Shown piece by piece: positions 1 to 6,014 of a stretch of 8,659 nt of DNA. Within the stretch, counting starts at the first letter, position 1, and each line of letters starts with the position of its first letter. Position numbers and translations under genes: made by a program. The notes below the pieces were generated by a model that was given only the letters and a program-made list of their open reading frames with translations, did no database searches and was not told the origin of the DNA. The stretch comes from Chloroflexota bacterium (GTDB lineage: Bacteria > Chloroflexota > Limnocylindria > Limnocylindrales > CSP1-4): contig PMJT01000184.1 of the NCBI GenBank assembly GCA_003158495.1, forward strand, positions 1 to 8,659. Direction: 5' to 3'.

Positions 1-93
1 TACCACCGGCCCATCGCCCCGGATCCGCGTGGCAACAAGGTCGCCGAGGCGATTGCGTCGTTCGAACTGGCCCCTGTCGGGGAGCTGTTCTAG
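1..93 (+). CDS. C-terminal end of an unidentified protein (partial)
   Basis: An open frame enters from the left edge in frame 1 and ends at a TAG at 91-93, giving the last 30 residues of a protein. Third codon positions are mostly G or C, as in the other genes here, which supports real coding. The tail begins YHRPIAPDPRG and ends APVGELF. I do not recognise the family and 30 residues are too few to assign one. It lies about 200 bp upstream of gltX on the same strand. The apparent separate promoter at gltX suggests the two need not share a transcript. Confidence 0.6.
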   Translation, partial: YHRPIAPDPRGNKVAEAIASFELAPVGELF

Positions 94-115
94 GAGACCA
101 CCGGTCGGGTGCGAC

Positions 116-127
116 GCGGCCGGCCGC
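116..127. repeat. 12-bp perfect GC palindrome in the gap before gltX
   Basis: GCGGCCGGCCGC is its own reverse complement and lies 23 bp after the stop of the upstream gene. It is flanked by CCACC (98-102) and GGTGG (132-136), which could add an outer stem. There is no T-run, so it is not a classic intrinsic terminator. It may help end the upstream transcript or be a chance product of high GC. The rest of the 94-294 gap shows nothing further except the -10-like box beside gltX. Confidence 0.3.
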
Positions 128-282
128 CATAGGTGGCTCGGAACCACAAGCTCGGGCCGCTCGCTATCTTGGCTTGGACGGCTACTCGCTGAGCATCTTC
201 GATGCCTGACTCTGGGCATAGACGGCGCTGCGCCGGCGGCAGCAGGGCCCGGGCCCCGGTCGCCCGCCCGGCCGTCGCCCCG

Positions 283-288
283 TACACT
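283..288 (+). promoter_or_regulatory. -10-like box of a probable leaderless gltX promoter
   Basis: TACACT fits the TANNNT -10 pattern and ends 6 nt before the gltX ATG at 295, which would place transcription start at or next to the A of the ATG. No purine-rich Shine-Dalgarno sequence occurs in the 25 nt upstream (a C/G-rich pyrimidine stretch precedes the box). That agrees with a leaderless mRNA, which is common in high-GC actinobacteria and Deinococcus. I could not see a convincing -35 element. The inference rests on spacing and on the absence of a ribosome site. Confidence 0.5.
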
Positions 289-294
289 TACCGC

Positions 295-1803
295 ATGACC
301 GACATCCGCGTCCGAATCGCGCCGAGCCCAACGGGGCCGCTGCACCTGGGGACCGCCCGAACGGCGCTGTTCAACTTCCTGTTTGCCCGGCACACCGGCG
401 GGACCTTCATCTTCCGGCTCGAGGACACGGACCAGGCCCGCTCCACCGAGGCGTTTGAGCTGGACATCCTCGAGGGCATGCAGTGGCTCGGCATCCGCTG
501 GGACGAGGGCCCGGGCATCGGCGACGAGCCCGAGCGCGGTGCATACGGTCCATACAGGCAGATGCAGCGCCTGCCCCGCTACGCCGAGGCGGCCGCGAAG
601 CTGCTCGCCGAGGACAAGGCGTACTACTGCTACTGCTCGCCGGAGGAACTGGAGGCAGAGCGCCATCGCCAGGAGGCGGCTCGCGAGCCGTCGCGATACA
701 ACGGTCGATGCGCCCACCTGGCCGCCGCTGAGCGCGCTGCGTTCGACGCCGAGGGTCGGAGGCCGGTCATCCGGTTCCGTATCCCGGAGAGACGCGTGAT
801 CGCGTTCGACGACATCGTCCGGGGCCATGTGGAGATCGACACGAACGCGCTCGGCGGGGACCTGGTGATCGTTCGGTCAGACGGCACGCCGCTGTACCAC
901 TTCACCGTGGCGGTGGACGACGCGGCGATGGCGATCAGCCACGTCATCCGCGGCGAGGACCACCTCTCCAACACGCCCAAGCACATCCTGCTATTCGAGG
1001 CCCTGGGGGTGCCGATCCCGCAGTTCGCCCACCTGCCGCTCATCCTGAACCCTGACCGGACCAAGATGAGCAAGCGCAAGAGCCAGACCGCGGTGGCCGC
1101 CTATCGGGCGGAGGGCTTCATCCCGGAGGCCTTCGTCAATTACCTGGCGCTCCTCGGCTGGTCGACCGGCACAGAGGAAGAAGTCCTGTCCGAGGCCGAG
1201 CTGATCGAGCGGTTCAACCTTTCGACCGTGAACAGCGCGGGCGCCGTCTTCGATCGCGAGCGCCTGATCTGGCTCAACGGCCAGTGGATTCGCCGGTTGG
1301 CCGCCGACGACCTGATCGACCGGCTGCGCCCGTACGTAGCCGGCGAGCTGGCGGCGGGCCGGATCGACTGGCTCCCGACCGACGACGAGATGCACGCTCT
1401 TATGCCGATCATCCAGGAGCGGCTGCCGACCCTGGCCTCCATAGGCGACCTGATCGGCTTCATATTCCGAAACGACGTCGACGCGGACGTTGCCCTGCTC
1501 GTTCCGAAGCGCTGGGATGCCGCCACCACGGCGACCGGCCTCGAGGCGGCCCGGGCCACGATCGCCGAGACCGGCAAGGGCTCGTGGGACGCCCATGGGC
1601 TGGAGGAGCCGCTGCGGCGGCTTGTCGAGGATCGCGGCTGGAAGGCCGGCGATCTGTTCATGGCCATCCGCGTCGCCGTCACCGGCCGGACAGCCACACC
1701 GCCACTCTTCGATACGATGGTGGCGCTTGGCTGCGGGCGGACGCTGGCACGGCTGGACCGCGCCATCGAAAAACTCGCCGGCCAGGCGACTCCCAACCCG
1801 TAG
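295..1803 (+). CDS. gltX: Glutamyl-tRNA synthetase (GltX)
   Basis: This cytoplasmic class I aminoacyl-tRNA synthetase joins glutamate to tRNA-Glu, using ATP. The 502-residue product has the normal bacterial length. The N-terminal catalytic fold carries the HIGH-type motif in APSPTGPLHLGT (residues 9-20), GEDH at 220-223 and KMSKR at 257-261. A zinc-binding pattern C112-x-C114-x24-C139-x-H141 is intact, with the same spacing I recall for the E. coli enzyme. The stretch NSAGAVFDRERLIWLNGQWI opens the C-terminal anticodon-binding half. The ATG at 295 begins the family-typical MTDIRVRIAPSPTG; the open frame continues 31 codons upstream to 202, but that part is Arg/Ala/Pro-rich and has no family match. 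Whether it is discriminating or also charges tRNA-Gln cannot be read from the sequence. The response regulator follows after 13 bp. Confidence 0.97.
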   Translation: MTDIRVRIAPSPTGPLHLGTARTALFNFLFARHTGGTFIFRLEDTDQARSTEAFELDILEGMQWLGIRWDEGPGIGDEPERGAYGPYRQMQRLPRYAEAAAKLLAEDKAYYCYCSPEELEAERHRQEAAREPSRYNGRCAHLAAAERAAFDAEGRRPVIRFRIPERRVIAFDDIVRGHVEIDTNALGGDLVIVRSDGTPLYHFTVAVDDAAMAISHVIRGEDHLSNTPKHILLFEALGVPIPQFAHLPLILNPDRTKMSKRKSQTAVAAYRAEGFIPEAFVNYLALLGWSTGTEEEVLSEAELIERFNLSTVNSAGAVFDRERLIWLNGQWIRRLAADDLIDRLRPYVAGELAAGRIDWLPTDDEMHALMPIIQERLPTLASIGDLIGFIFRNDVDADVALLVPKRWDAATTATGLEAARATIAETGKGSWDAHGLEEPLRRLVEDRGWKAGDLFMAIRVAVTGRTATPPLFDTMVALGCGRTLARLDRAIEKLAGQATPNP

Positions 1804-1816
1804 GAGGGAACCGGGG

Positions 1817-2515
1817 ATGGCCCGAACGATCCTGGTCGTAGACGACGAACGCACGCTCCGCGAAACGCTGGCCGACAGCCTCGAACAGGAGGGCTTTACG
1901 GTCGTCCAGGCCGCCGACGGCCGGGAGGCGGTCGAGACCTTCCGGCGCCATCACCCGGACCTGATCCTGCTTGACCTGATGCTCCCGGAGATCTCCGGGA
2001 CCGAGGTTTGCCGCATCATCCGGGCCGAGTCGGGCGTGCCGATTCTCATGCTCACGGCCAAGAGCGCGGAAGTAGACAAGGTCGTGGGGTTGGAGCTTGG
2101 CGCGGACGACTACGTCACCAAGCCGTTCAGCTTCCGCGAGTTGCTGGCCCGGATCAGGGCTCTGCTGCGCCGCTCGGAAACGCAGACGGCGGCCCCGGAG
2201 CTGGAGACGGTGGATCTCGGCAAGGTGCGCGTGGACCTCGCCGGGCGGCGCCTCTTGCGGGGGACCGAGGTGCTGCCCGTGAAGCCCAAGGCCTTCGAGT
2301 TGCTTCTCTTCCTGCTCCGCAACGCCGGCCACGTCTTCACGCGCGACCAGCTGCTCGAGCACGTATGGGGCTACGACTATGCCGGCGAGACGCGCACGGT
2401 CGATGTCCACGTCCACTGGCTGAGGGCCCAGATCGAGGCTGATCCGGCCAATCCCATCTACCTGGAGACGGTTCGTGGCGTGGGCTACGTGCTGAGGCGC
2501 CCCGAGGGGGACTGA
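1817..2515 (+). CDS. OmpR/PhoB-family response regulator, RegX3-like
   Basis: This is a two-component transcription regulator of 232 residues, a standard length. The receiver domain (about 3-118) has the acidic pair D9-D10, phospho-acceptor D53 in LLDLMLP, T80, Y99 and K102 in the switch, all in canonical places. The winged-helix DNA-binding domain (about 130-229) ends with the typical TVRGVGYVLRR. The block VVGLELGADDYVTKP and the C-terminal half resemble mycobacterial RegX3 and PhoB as I remember them, regulators of phosphate starvation. The ATG at 1817 has AGGAGG at 1802-1807, overlapping the gltX stop, so the two genes are probably cotranscribed. No histidine kinase follows; the next gene is the convergent phosphate permease. 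Residue 200 is His in VHVHWLR, where I expect Arg or Lys. The family call is firm; the phosphate role is inferred from resemblance and neighbours. Confidence 0.95.
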   Translation: MARTILVVDDERTLRETLADSLEQEGFTVVQAADGREAVETFRRHHPDLILLDLMLPEISGTEVCRIIRAESGVPILMLTAKSAEVDKVVGLELGADDYVTKPFSFRELLARIRALLRRSETQTAAPELETVDLGKVRVDLAGRRLLRGTEVLPVKPKAFELLLFLLRNAGHVFTRDQLLEHVWGYDYAGETRTVDVHVHWLRAQIEADPANPIYLETVRGVGYVLRRPEGD

Positions 2516-2548
2516 GAGCGGGGCCTCATCCGGGCGCCCGGCTCGCTC
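2516..2548. terminator. Hairpin between convergent genes, possible terminator
   Basis: GAGCG directly after the regulator stop (2516-2520) pairs with CGCTC at 2544-2548, extended by a G-T and a G-C pair to seven base pairs. Inside lies the perfect palindrome CCGGGCGCCCGG (2530-2541), which can fold as CCGG with a GCGC loop. The 58-bp gap between two converging genes is where a shared terminator is expected. No T-run follows on either strand, so this is a structural guess and not a classic intrinsic terminator. Confidence 0.35.
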
Positions 2549-2573
2549 CAGCCGAAGCGGGCACGACTCGGTG

Positions 2574-3587
2574 CTATGCGCCGACGAGATGCAGAGCCAC
2601 GTAGGCCACCCCGGCGATGATCGCCGTGGCGGGGATCGTCAGGACCCAGGCCGTCGCGATGCTGCGCGCCACTCCCCAGCGAACGGCCTTGATCCGGTCG
2701 CTGGTGCCGACACCCATGATCGCCGTTGAGATCACGTGCGTCGTCGAGACCGGCATGCCGAAATGCGACGCGACCATGATGATGGATGCCGCCGTGGTTT
2801 CGGCTGCAAAGCCGTGGACCGGGTCCAGCTTGACCACGCGCTGGCCCATGGTCTTCATGATCCGCCACCCCCCTGCGGCGGTCCCCAGCGACATGGCCGT
2901 GGCGGCCATGAGGATGACCCAGATCGGCACGCTGTTGTTCGGGATGGCTTTGTCGGCGTAGAGGGCCAGGGTCATGATCCCCATCGTCTTCTGGGCGTCG
3001 TTGGACCCGTGAGCCAGGGCCATGTACGTGGCCGAGATTATCTGGAGCTTGCGGAAGCGGTCGTTCATGTGGCGAGGATTCGCGCGCACGAACACGTTCA
3101 GGATCACGACCATGAGCCCGAATCCGATGACCACGCCCAGGATCGGTGAGGAGAACAAGGGGACGAGGATCTTGGCCGCGAACTGATCCCACTGGACCGC
3201 GCCAGCGCCGGCTGCTGCCCATGCGCCACCTATCAACCCGCCGATCAAGGCGTGGCTGCTGGAGCTCGGGATGGAGAGCCGCCATGTGATCAGGTTCCAC
3301 GCGATCGCCCCGATGAGGGCGGCCATCAGGACCGTGGATCCGTTGCCGAGGATCAGGCTGTCGTTGACGATCTTGCTGCCGACTGTGGACGCCACGGCGA
3401 CGCCGAAAACCAGGGCGCCGACGAAGTTGGCCGTGGCGGAAAGCAGGATCGCGTATTCCGGCTTTATTGCCCTCGTGGCTACCGAGGTGGCGATCGCGTT
3501 GGCGGTGTCGTGGAAGCCGTTGATGTAGTCGAAGCACACGGCCAGAACGAAGATCGCGATAAGACCCAGGAGAGTAGCCGTAGACAA
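2574..3587 (-). CDS. pit: PiT-family low-affinity inorganic phosphate permease
   Basis: This is an integral membrane symporter of the PiT family, which takes up phosphate (often as a metal-phosphate complex) using H+ or Na+. From the TTG at 3587 the product has 337 residues, the usual size of compact prokaryotic PiT proteins. The two inverted halves each show the family signature: GFHDTANA at 24-31 and HGSNDAQKTMG at 193-203. Each half also has a partner motif: SIPSSSSHALIGG (105-117) and GMPVSTTHVIS (277-287). About ten hydrophobic segments are visible. The TTG start has GAGG 9 nt upstream and begins just before the first membrane helix, as in relatives. The frame stays open to a GTG at 3719, but those 44 residues are Arg/Pro-rich and unlike the family. 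No DUF47/PhoU-like partner, often paired with PiT, lies beside it. It converges on the regulator and diverges from the importer operon. Confidence 0.93.
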   Translation of the reverse strand: MSTATLLGLIAIFVLAVCFDYINGFHDTANAIATSVATRAIKPEYAILLSATANFVGALVFGVAVASTVGSKIVNDSLILGNGSTVLMAALIGAIAWNLITWRLSIPSSSSHALIGGLIGGAWAAAGAGAVQWDQFAAKILVPLFSSPILGVVIGFGLMVVILNVFVRANPRHMNDRFRKLQIISATYMALAHGSNDAQKTMGIMTLALYADKAIPNNSVPIWVILMAATAMSLGTAAGGWRIMKTMGQRVVKLDPVHGFAAETTAASIIMVASHFGMPVSTTHVISTAIMGVGTSDRIKAVRWGVARSIATAWVLTIPATAIIAGVAYVALHLVGA

Positions 3588-3713
3588 GCCGACACGCCTC
3601 AAGTTCGGGTGGATTCGCGCGGCAGGGCCGCTCCCCAAGAGGCTAGCAGGTCGGCGCAGCGGACGCGCCCCGGATGCCCGCAGGCGTCCGCAAACCTCCG
3701 GGCCGGCATAGAC

Positions 3714-3735
3714 GTTCACCCCTCGTTAACACCGG
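3714..3735 (+). promoter_or_regulatory. PHO-box-like direct repeat in the divergent control region
   Basis: GTTCACC at 3714-3720 is followed exactly 11 bp later by GTTAACA at 3725-3731 (5 of 7 matching), each with a 4-bp tail. Streptomyces PhoP boxes are built from GTTCACC-type units repeated every 11 bp, and E. coli PHO boxes share that period. The site lies between the phosphate permease and the importer operon, 127 bp from the former start and about 146 bp from the latter. It could bind the RegX3/PhoB-like regulator encoded nearby. I saw no clear -10 next to it in either direction. Confidence 0.4.
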
Positions 3736-3744
3736 CCTAACGAG
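3722..3744. repeat. Inverted repeat CTCGTTA-N9-TAACGAG overlapping the PHO-box-like site
   Basis: The arms 3722-3728 and 3738-3744 are perfect 7-bp reverse complements separated by 9 bp. Their centres are 16 bp apart, which would suit a dimeric regulator. The left arm shares bases with the second PHO-box-like unit, so either this dyad or the direct repeat may be the true site. A 7-bp dyad with free spacing can arise by chance in a region of this size. Confidence 0.3.
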
Positions 3745-3766
3745 AGATGAAGAGTCTATCGGGGTC

Positions 3767-3784
3767 GGCCGCGAAATCGCGGCC
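3767..3784. repeat. 18-bp dyad / stable hairpin upstream of the binding-protein gene
   Basis: GGCCGCGA and TCGCGGCC form perfect 8-bp arms with only AA between them. As DNA it is an operator-like dyad. As RNA it would be a 7-bp all-GC stem with the loop AAAT. It lies 96 bp before the GTG of the binding protein. No T-run follows, so it is unlikely to be a plain terminator. An operator or a leader stem that affects mRNA stability are both possible. The remaining 3785-3868 stretch shows no gene or other structure I can support. Confidence 0.45.
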
Positions 3785-3868
3785 AGCAGCCGCCCTTCAG
3801 CTGTCCTGGATCTCGGCCGCTCGAATGCGACCCGGTGGGATGACTCGGACCGAAAACCATCGAGTCTT

Positions 3869-3874
3869 AGGAGG
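3869..3874 (+). promoter_or_regulatory. Shine-Dalgarno AGGAGG that fixes the GTG start at 3881
   Basis: A full AGGAGG is followed by six bases and GTG. The open frame continues upstream to 3674 without a stop. This site, plus the position of the Tat signal just after the GTG, selects 3881 as the start. Confidence 0.85.
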
Positions 3875-3880
3875 ATCTTC

Positions 3881-5077
3881 GTGGCGAACGACCCAGTGCT
3901 CGCGCGAATCGATGAATTGAGCGGAGCCTTCAAGTCCGGCCAGATCGACCGTCGCCGGTTCCTCAAGGGCCTGGCGCTCTTGGGCCTGACTCTCCCGGCG
4001 ATCAACCTGATCGTCGCCGCCTGCAGCAGCGCAGCGGCCACCCCGACCGTAGCTCCCGTCCCGTCCGGCGTCGCGGGCACGGGCGACCTCATCGCCGCCG
4101 CGAAAGCCGAAGGCAGCATCTACCAGACCGGTATCCCGCCGGAATGGGTCAACTACCAGGCGATCTTCGATCTCTGGAAGCAGAACTACGGCATCACCAT
4201 CAACGGCACCGCGACCGAGGGCGAGTACAGCTCCGGCCAGGAGCTCGACTCGATCAAGAACACGGGCAAGCCGGATGTCGGCGACGTCGGCATCTCCTTC
4301 GCCGTCCAGGCCAAGACCGACGGTCTTTCGGCGCCGTACAAGCACTCGTTCTGGACCGACGTCCCGGACAGTGCCAAGGACGCCGACGGCTACTGGTGCT
4401 GCAACTACTGGGGCGCCCAGGCCCTCATCGTCAACACCGACGCGGTCAAGATCCAGATCAAGGACTGGAAGGATCTCCTCGACCCGTCCCTCAAGAACTC
4501 GGTCGGCATCGACGGCGACCCGACCAAGGCGAACGACTCGTTCTTCGCCGTGTGGTCTGCGGCGATCGGCAACGGTGGCGGCGTGGACAACATCCAGCCC
4601 GGCATCGACTTCATGAACCAGCTCCAGCAGTCCGGCAACCTGACAGCCGCGCGCGCCAGCGATACCAACATCATCAGCGGCGAAGTCAAGGTTGCGATCA
4701 AGTGGGACTACCTCGGCTTGGCCGTTCGCGACAAGGCTGCCGGGGCCCCGAACATCAGCGTGACCATCCCGACCAGCGGCTCGCTCGCCAGCCCCTACGC
4801 GGACATCGTGGCCAAGGCTGCGCCTCATCCGAACGCCGCCAAGCTCTGGCAGGAGCACATCTACAGCGACGCGGCCCAGCTGCTCTTCCTCAAGGGCTAC
4901 GCCCACCCGATCCGCTACGACGCCCTCAACGCGGCCGGCAAGATCCCGGCGGACCTCGCCGCCAAGCTCCCGTCGGCCGACCTGTACAAGAAGGTCACCA
5001 TCGTGACCGACATCAACAAGATCACAGCCGCCAAGACGACTCTTGGCACCGGCTGGAAGATCGTCGTCAACTCGTAG
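3881..5077 (+). CDS. ABC importer solute-binding lipoprotein (PotD/Fbp/PhnS type) with Tat signal
   Basis: This 398-residue extracytoplasmic protein captures the substrate and delivers it to the two downstream permeases. A Tat motif D23-R24-R25-R26-F27-L28-K29 precedes a hydrophobic stretch (30-47) and a lipobox VAAC ending at C48. The protein is therefore probably exported folded and anchored by lipid. A short Ser/Ala/Thr/Pro linker follows. The mature part starts GDLIAAAKAEGSIYQTGIPP and reads as a periplasmic-binding fold of the iron/polyamine/aminoethylphosphonate cluster. Residues 169-178 read DGYWCCNYWG, with adjacent cysteines 173-174 in a region that lines the ligand cleft in relatives. 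The GTG start is set by AGGAGG six bases upstream. It is the first gene of the importer operon; the first permease begins 30 bp later. Substrate is not determined: this family includes binders of polyamines, Fe3+, phosphonates and sugar phosphates. Confidence 0.92.
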   Translation: MANDPVLARIDELSGAFKSGQIDRRRFLKGLALLGLTLPAINLIVAACSSAAATPTVAPVPSGVAGTGDLIAAAKAEGSIYQTGIPPEWVNYQAIFDLWKQNYGITINGTATEGEYSSGQELDSIKNTGKPDVGDVGISFAVQAKTDGLSAPYKHSFWTDVPDSAKDADGYWCCNYWGAQALIVNTDAVKIQIKDWKDLLDPSLKNSVGIDGDPTKANDSFFAVWSAAIGNGGGVDNIQPGIDFMNQLQQSGNLTAARASDTNIISGEVKVAIKWDYLGLAVRDKAAGAPNISVTIPTSGSLASPYADIVAKAAPHPNAAKLWQEHIYSDAAQLLFLKGYAHPIRYDALNAAGKIPADLAAKLPSADLYKKVTIVTDINKITAAKTTLGTGWKIVVNS

Positions 5078-5100
5078 CTCCGATCCTCCACTCTCGGAGC
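5077..5100 (+). promoter_or_regulatory. Intercistronic stem-loop hiding the permease ribosome site
   Basis: GCTCCGA (5077-5083) is a perfect reverse complement of TCGGAGC (5094-5100), with a 10-nt loop. The 5' arm begins at the last base of the binding-protein TAG. The 3' arm contains GGAG (5096-5099), the only good Shine-Dalgarno for the TTG at 5108. In the mRNA this stem would block permease translation until a ribosome ending the binding-protein frame opens it. It could also shield the upstream message from 3' decay. Both would help make binding protein in excess of permease. Confidence 0.5.
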
Positions 5101-5107
5101 CAGAGCG

Positions 5108-6004
5108 TTGAGTTCGCCATCCGTGGGGAACATCGCAGGCACGCCCACCGCGGTCAAGAGCCGTGGGGGGCGTGCCGCGCTCGCTTTTCTTCCGTTTGCC
5201 GTTCTCATCACGGCTTTCTTGCTCGTTCCCACCGTCTCCCTGTTCTGGGGGAGCTTCCACGACAGCAAGACGGGCGCGTTCACCTTCGCTAACTACTCCT
5301 ACCTCAGCAACCCACTCGATCTGGTGCCATTCCGGAACTCGCTCGAGCTGTCGCTGGCATCAACGCTCCTCGGCGGTGCGTTCGGCCTGCTGATCGCCCA
5401 GGCCATAGTTTCGTCCCGCAACTCGCTGGTACAGGAGATCGCGACCACCTTCAGCAGCGTCGCCGCCAACTTTGCGGGCGTGCCGCTGGCCTTCGCCTTC
5501 ACCGCGACGCTCGGCTTCAACGGGTTGCTCACAGCGGCCCTCAGGAACAATGGGATCGACCTCTACAGCGGCGGGTTCAAGCTCTACTCCGTGCTTGGCC
5601 TCACGGTCGTGTACGCCTACTGGGAGATCCCGCTCATGGTCCTGGTGATGTTGCCGCCGCTCCAGGCGATGAAGCGGTCCTGGCGCGAAGCGGCGGAGAT
5701 CCTCGGCGCCAGCAGGTGGCAATACCTGCGTTCGGTCGCCATCCCGATCCTGATGACGCCATTCATCTCATCGATGCTGCTGCTATACGCGAATGCGTTC
5801 GGCGCCTACGCCACTGCGTACGGCCTGACAACGGGATTCGTGTCCCTGGTGCCGATCCAAATCTCGAACCTGATCAGTGGCGATGTCAATCACGACCCCG
5901 GCACGGCAGATGCGCTGGCCATCGGGCTCGCGGTGATCATGGTCGTCTGCATCGGCGGAAGAGCCCTCCTGGAGAGGCGCTCGACACGCTGGCTCTCTCG
6001 ATGA
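5108..6004 (+). CDS. ABC importer permease, PotB-like
   Basis: This 298-residue inner-membrane subunit is one half of the translocation channel of the importer. About six hydrophobic segments are visible, the first at roughly 22-46 after a basic SRGGR stretch. The cytoplasmic EAA loop that docks on the ATPase reads REAAEILGASRWQYLRSV followed by AIP, with E194-A195-A196, G200 and P213 in the expected spacing. The TTG start has GGAG eight bases upstream; a GTG at 5123 is an alternative with a poorer site. The ribosome site lies in a stem formed with the end of the previous gene, and TTG is a weak initiator, so low output relative to the binding protein is likely. The stop is 10 bp before the second permease. 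Family BPD_transp_1, spermidine/putrescine or AfuB/PhnU type. Confidence 0.93.
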   Translation: MSSPSVGNIAGTPTAVKSRGGRAALAFLPFAVLITAFLLVPTVSLFWGSFHDSKTGAFTFANYSYLSNPLDLVPFRNSLELSLASTLLGGAFGLLIAQAIVSSRNSLVQEIATTFSSVAANFAGVPLAFAFTATLGFNGLLTAALRNNGIDLYSGGFKLYSVLGLTVVYAYWEIPLMVLVMLPPLQAMKRSWREAAEILGASRWQYLRSVAIPILMTPFISSMLLLYANAFGAYATAYGLTTGFVSLVPIQISNLISGDVNHDPGTADALAIGLAVIMVVCIGGRALLERRSTRWLSR

Positions 6005-6014
6005 AGGTGGAGGT

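Noticed and set aside
116..127. Palindrome as an intrinsic terminator of the upstream gene
   Set aside because: No T-run follows and the stem is short; listed only as a repeat.
202..294. N-terminal extension of gltX
   Set aside because: The 31 extra residues precede the family-typical MTDIRVRIAPSPTG start, are Arg/Ala/Pro-rich, and would contain the -10-like box.
1490..1816. Upstream extension of the response regulator frame into gltX
   Set aside because: It overlaps the gltX C-terminus by more than 300 bp in another frame. The receiver domain starts right at the ATG at 1817 with a good ribosome site.
991..1854. 287-codon open frame on the - strand
   Set aside because: It is antisense to gltX and the start of the regulator; composition is typical of a shadow frame and it lacks a plausible start context.
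3674..3880. N-terminal extension of the solute-binding protein
   Set aside because: It would put 69 residues before the Tat signal, covers the control-region repeats, and ignores the AGGAGG-N6-GTG start at 3881.
3797..5260. 487-codon open frame on the - strand
   Set aside because: It lies opposite the solute-binding protein, which has a Tat signal, lipobox and ribosome site. The - strand product is Arg/Asp/Val-rich and has no recognisable domain. GC-rich genes commonly leave long antisense frames open.
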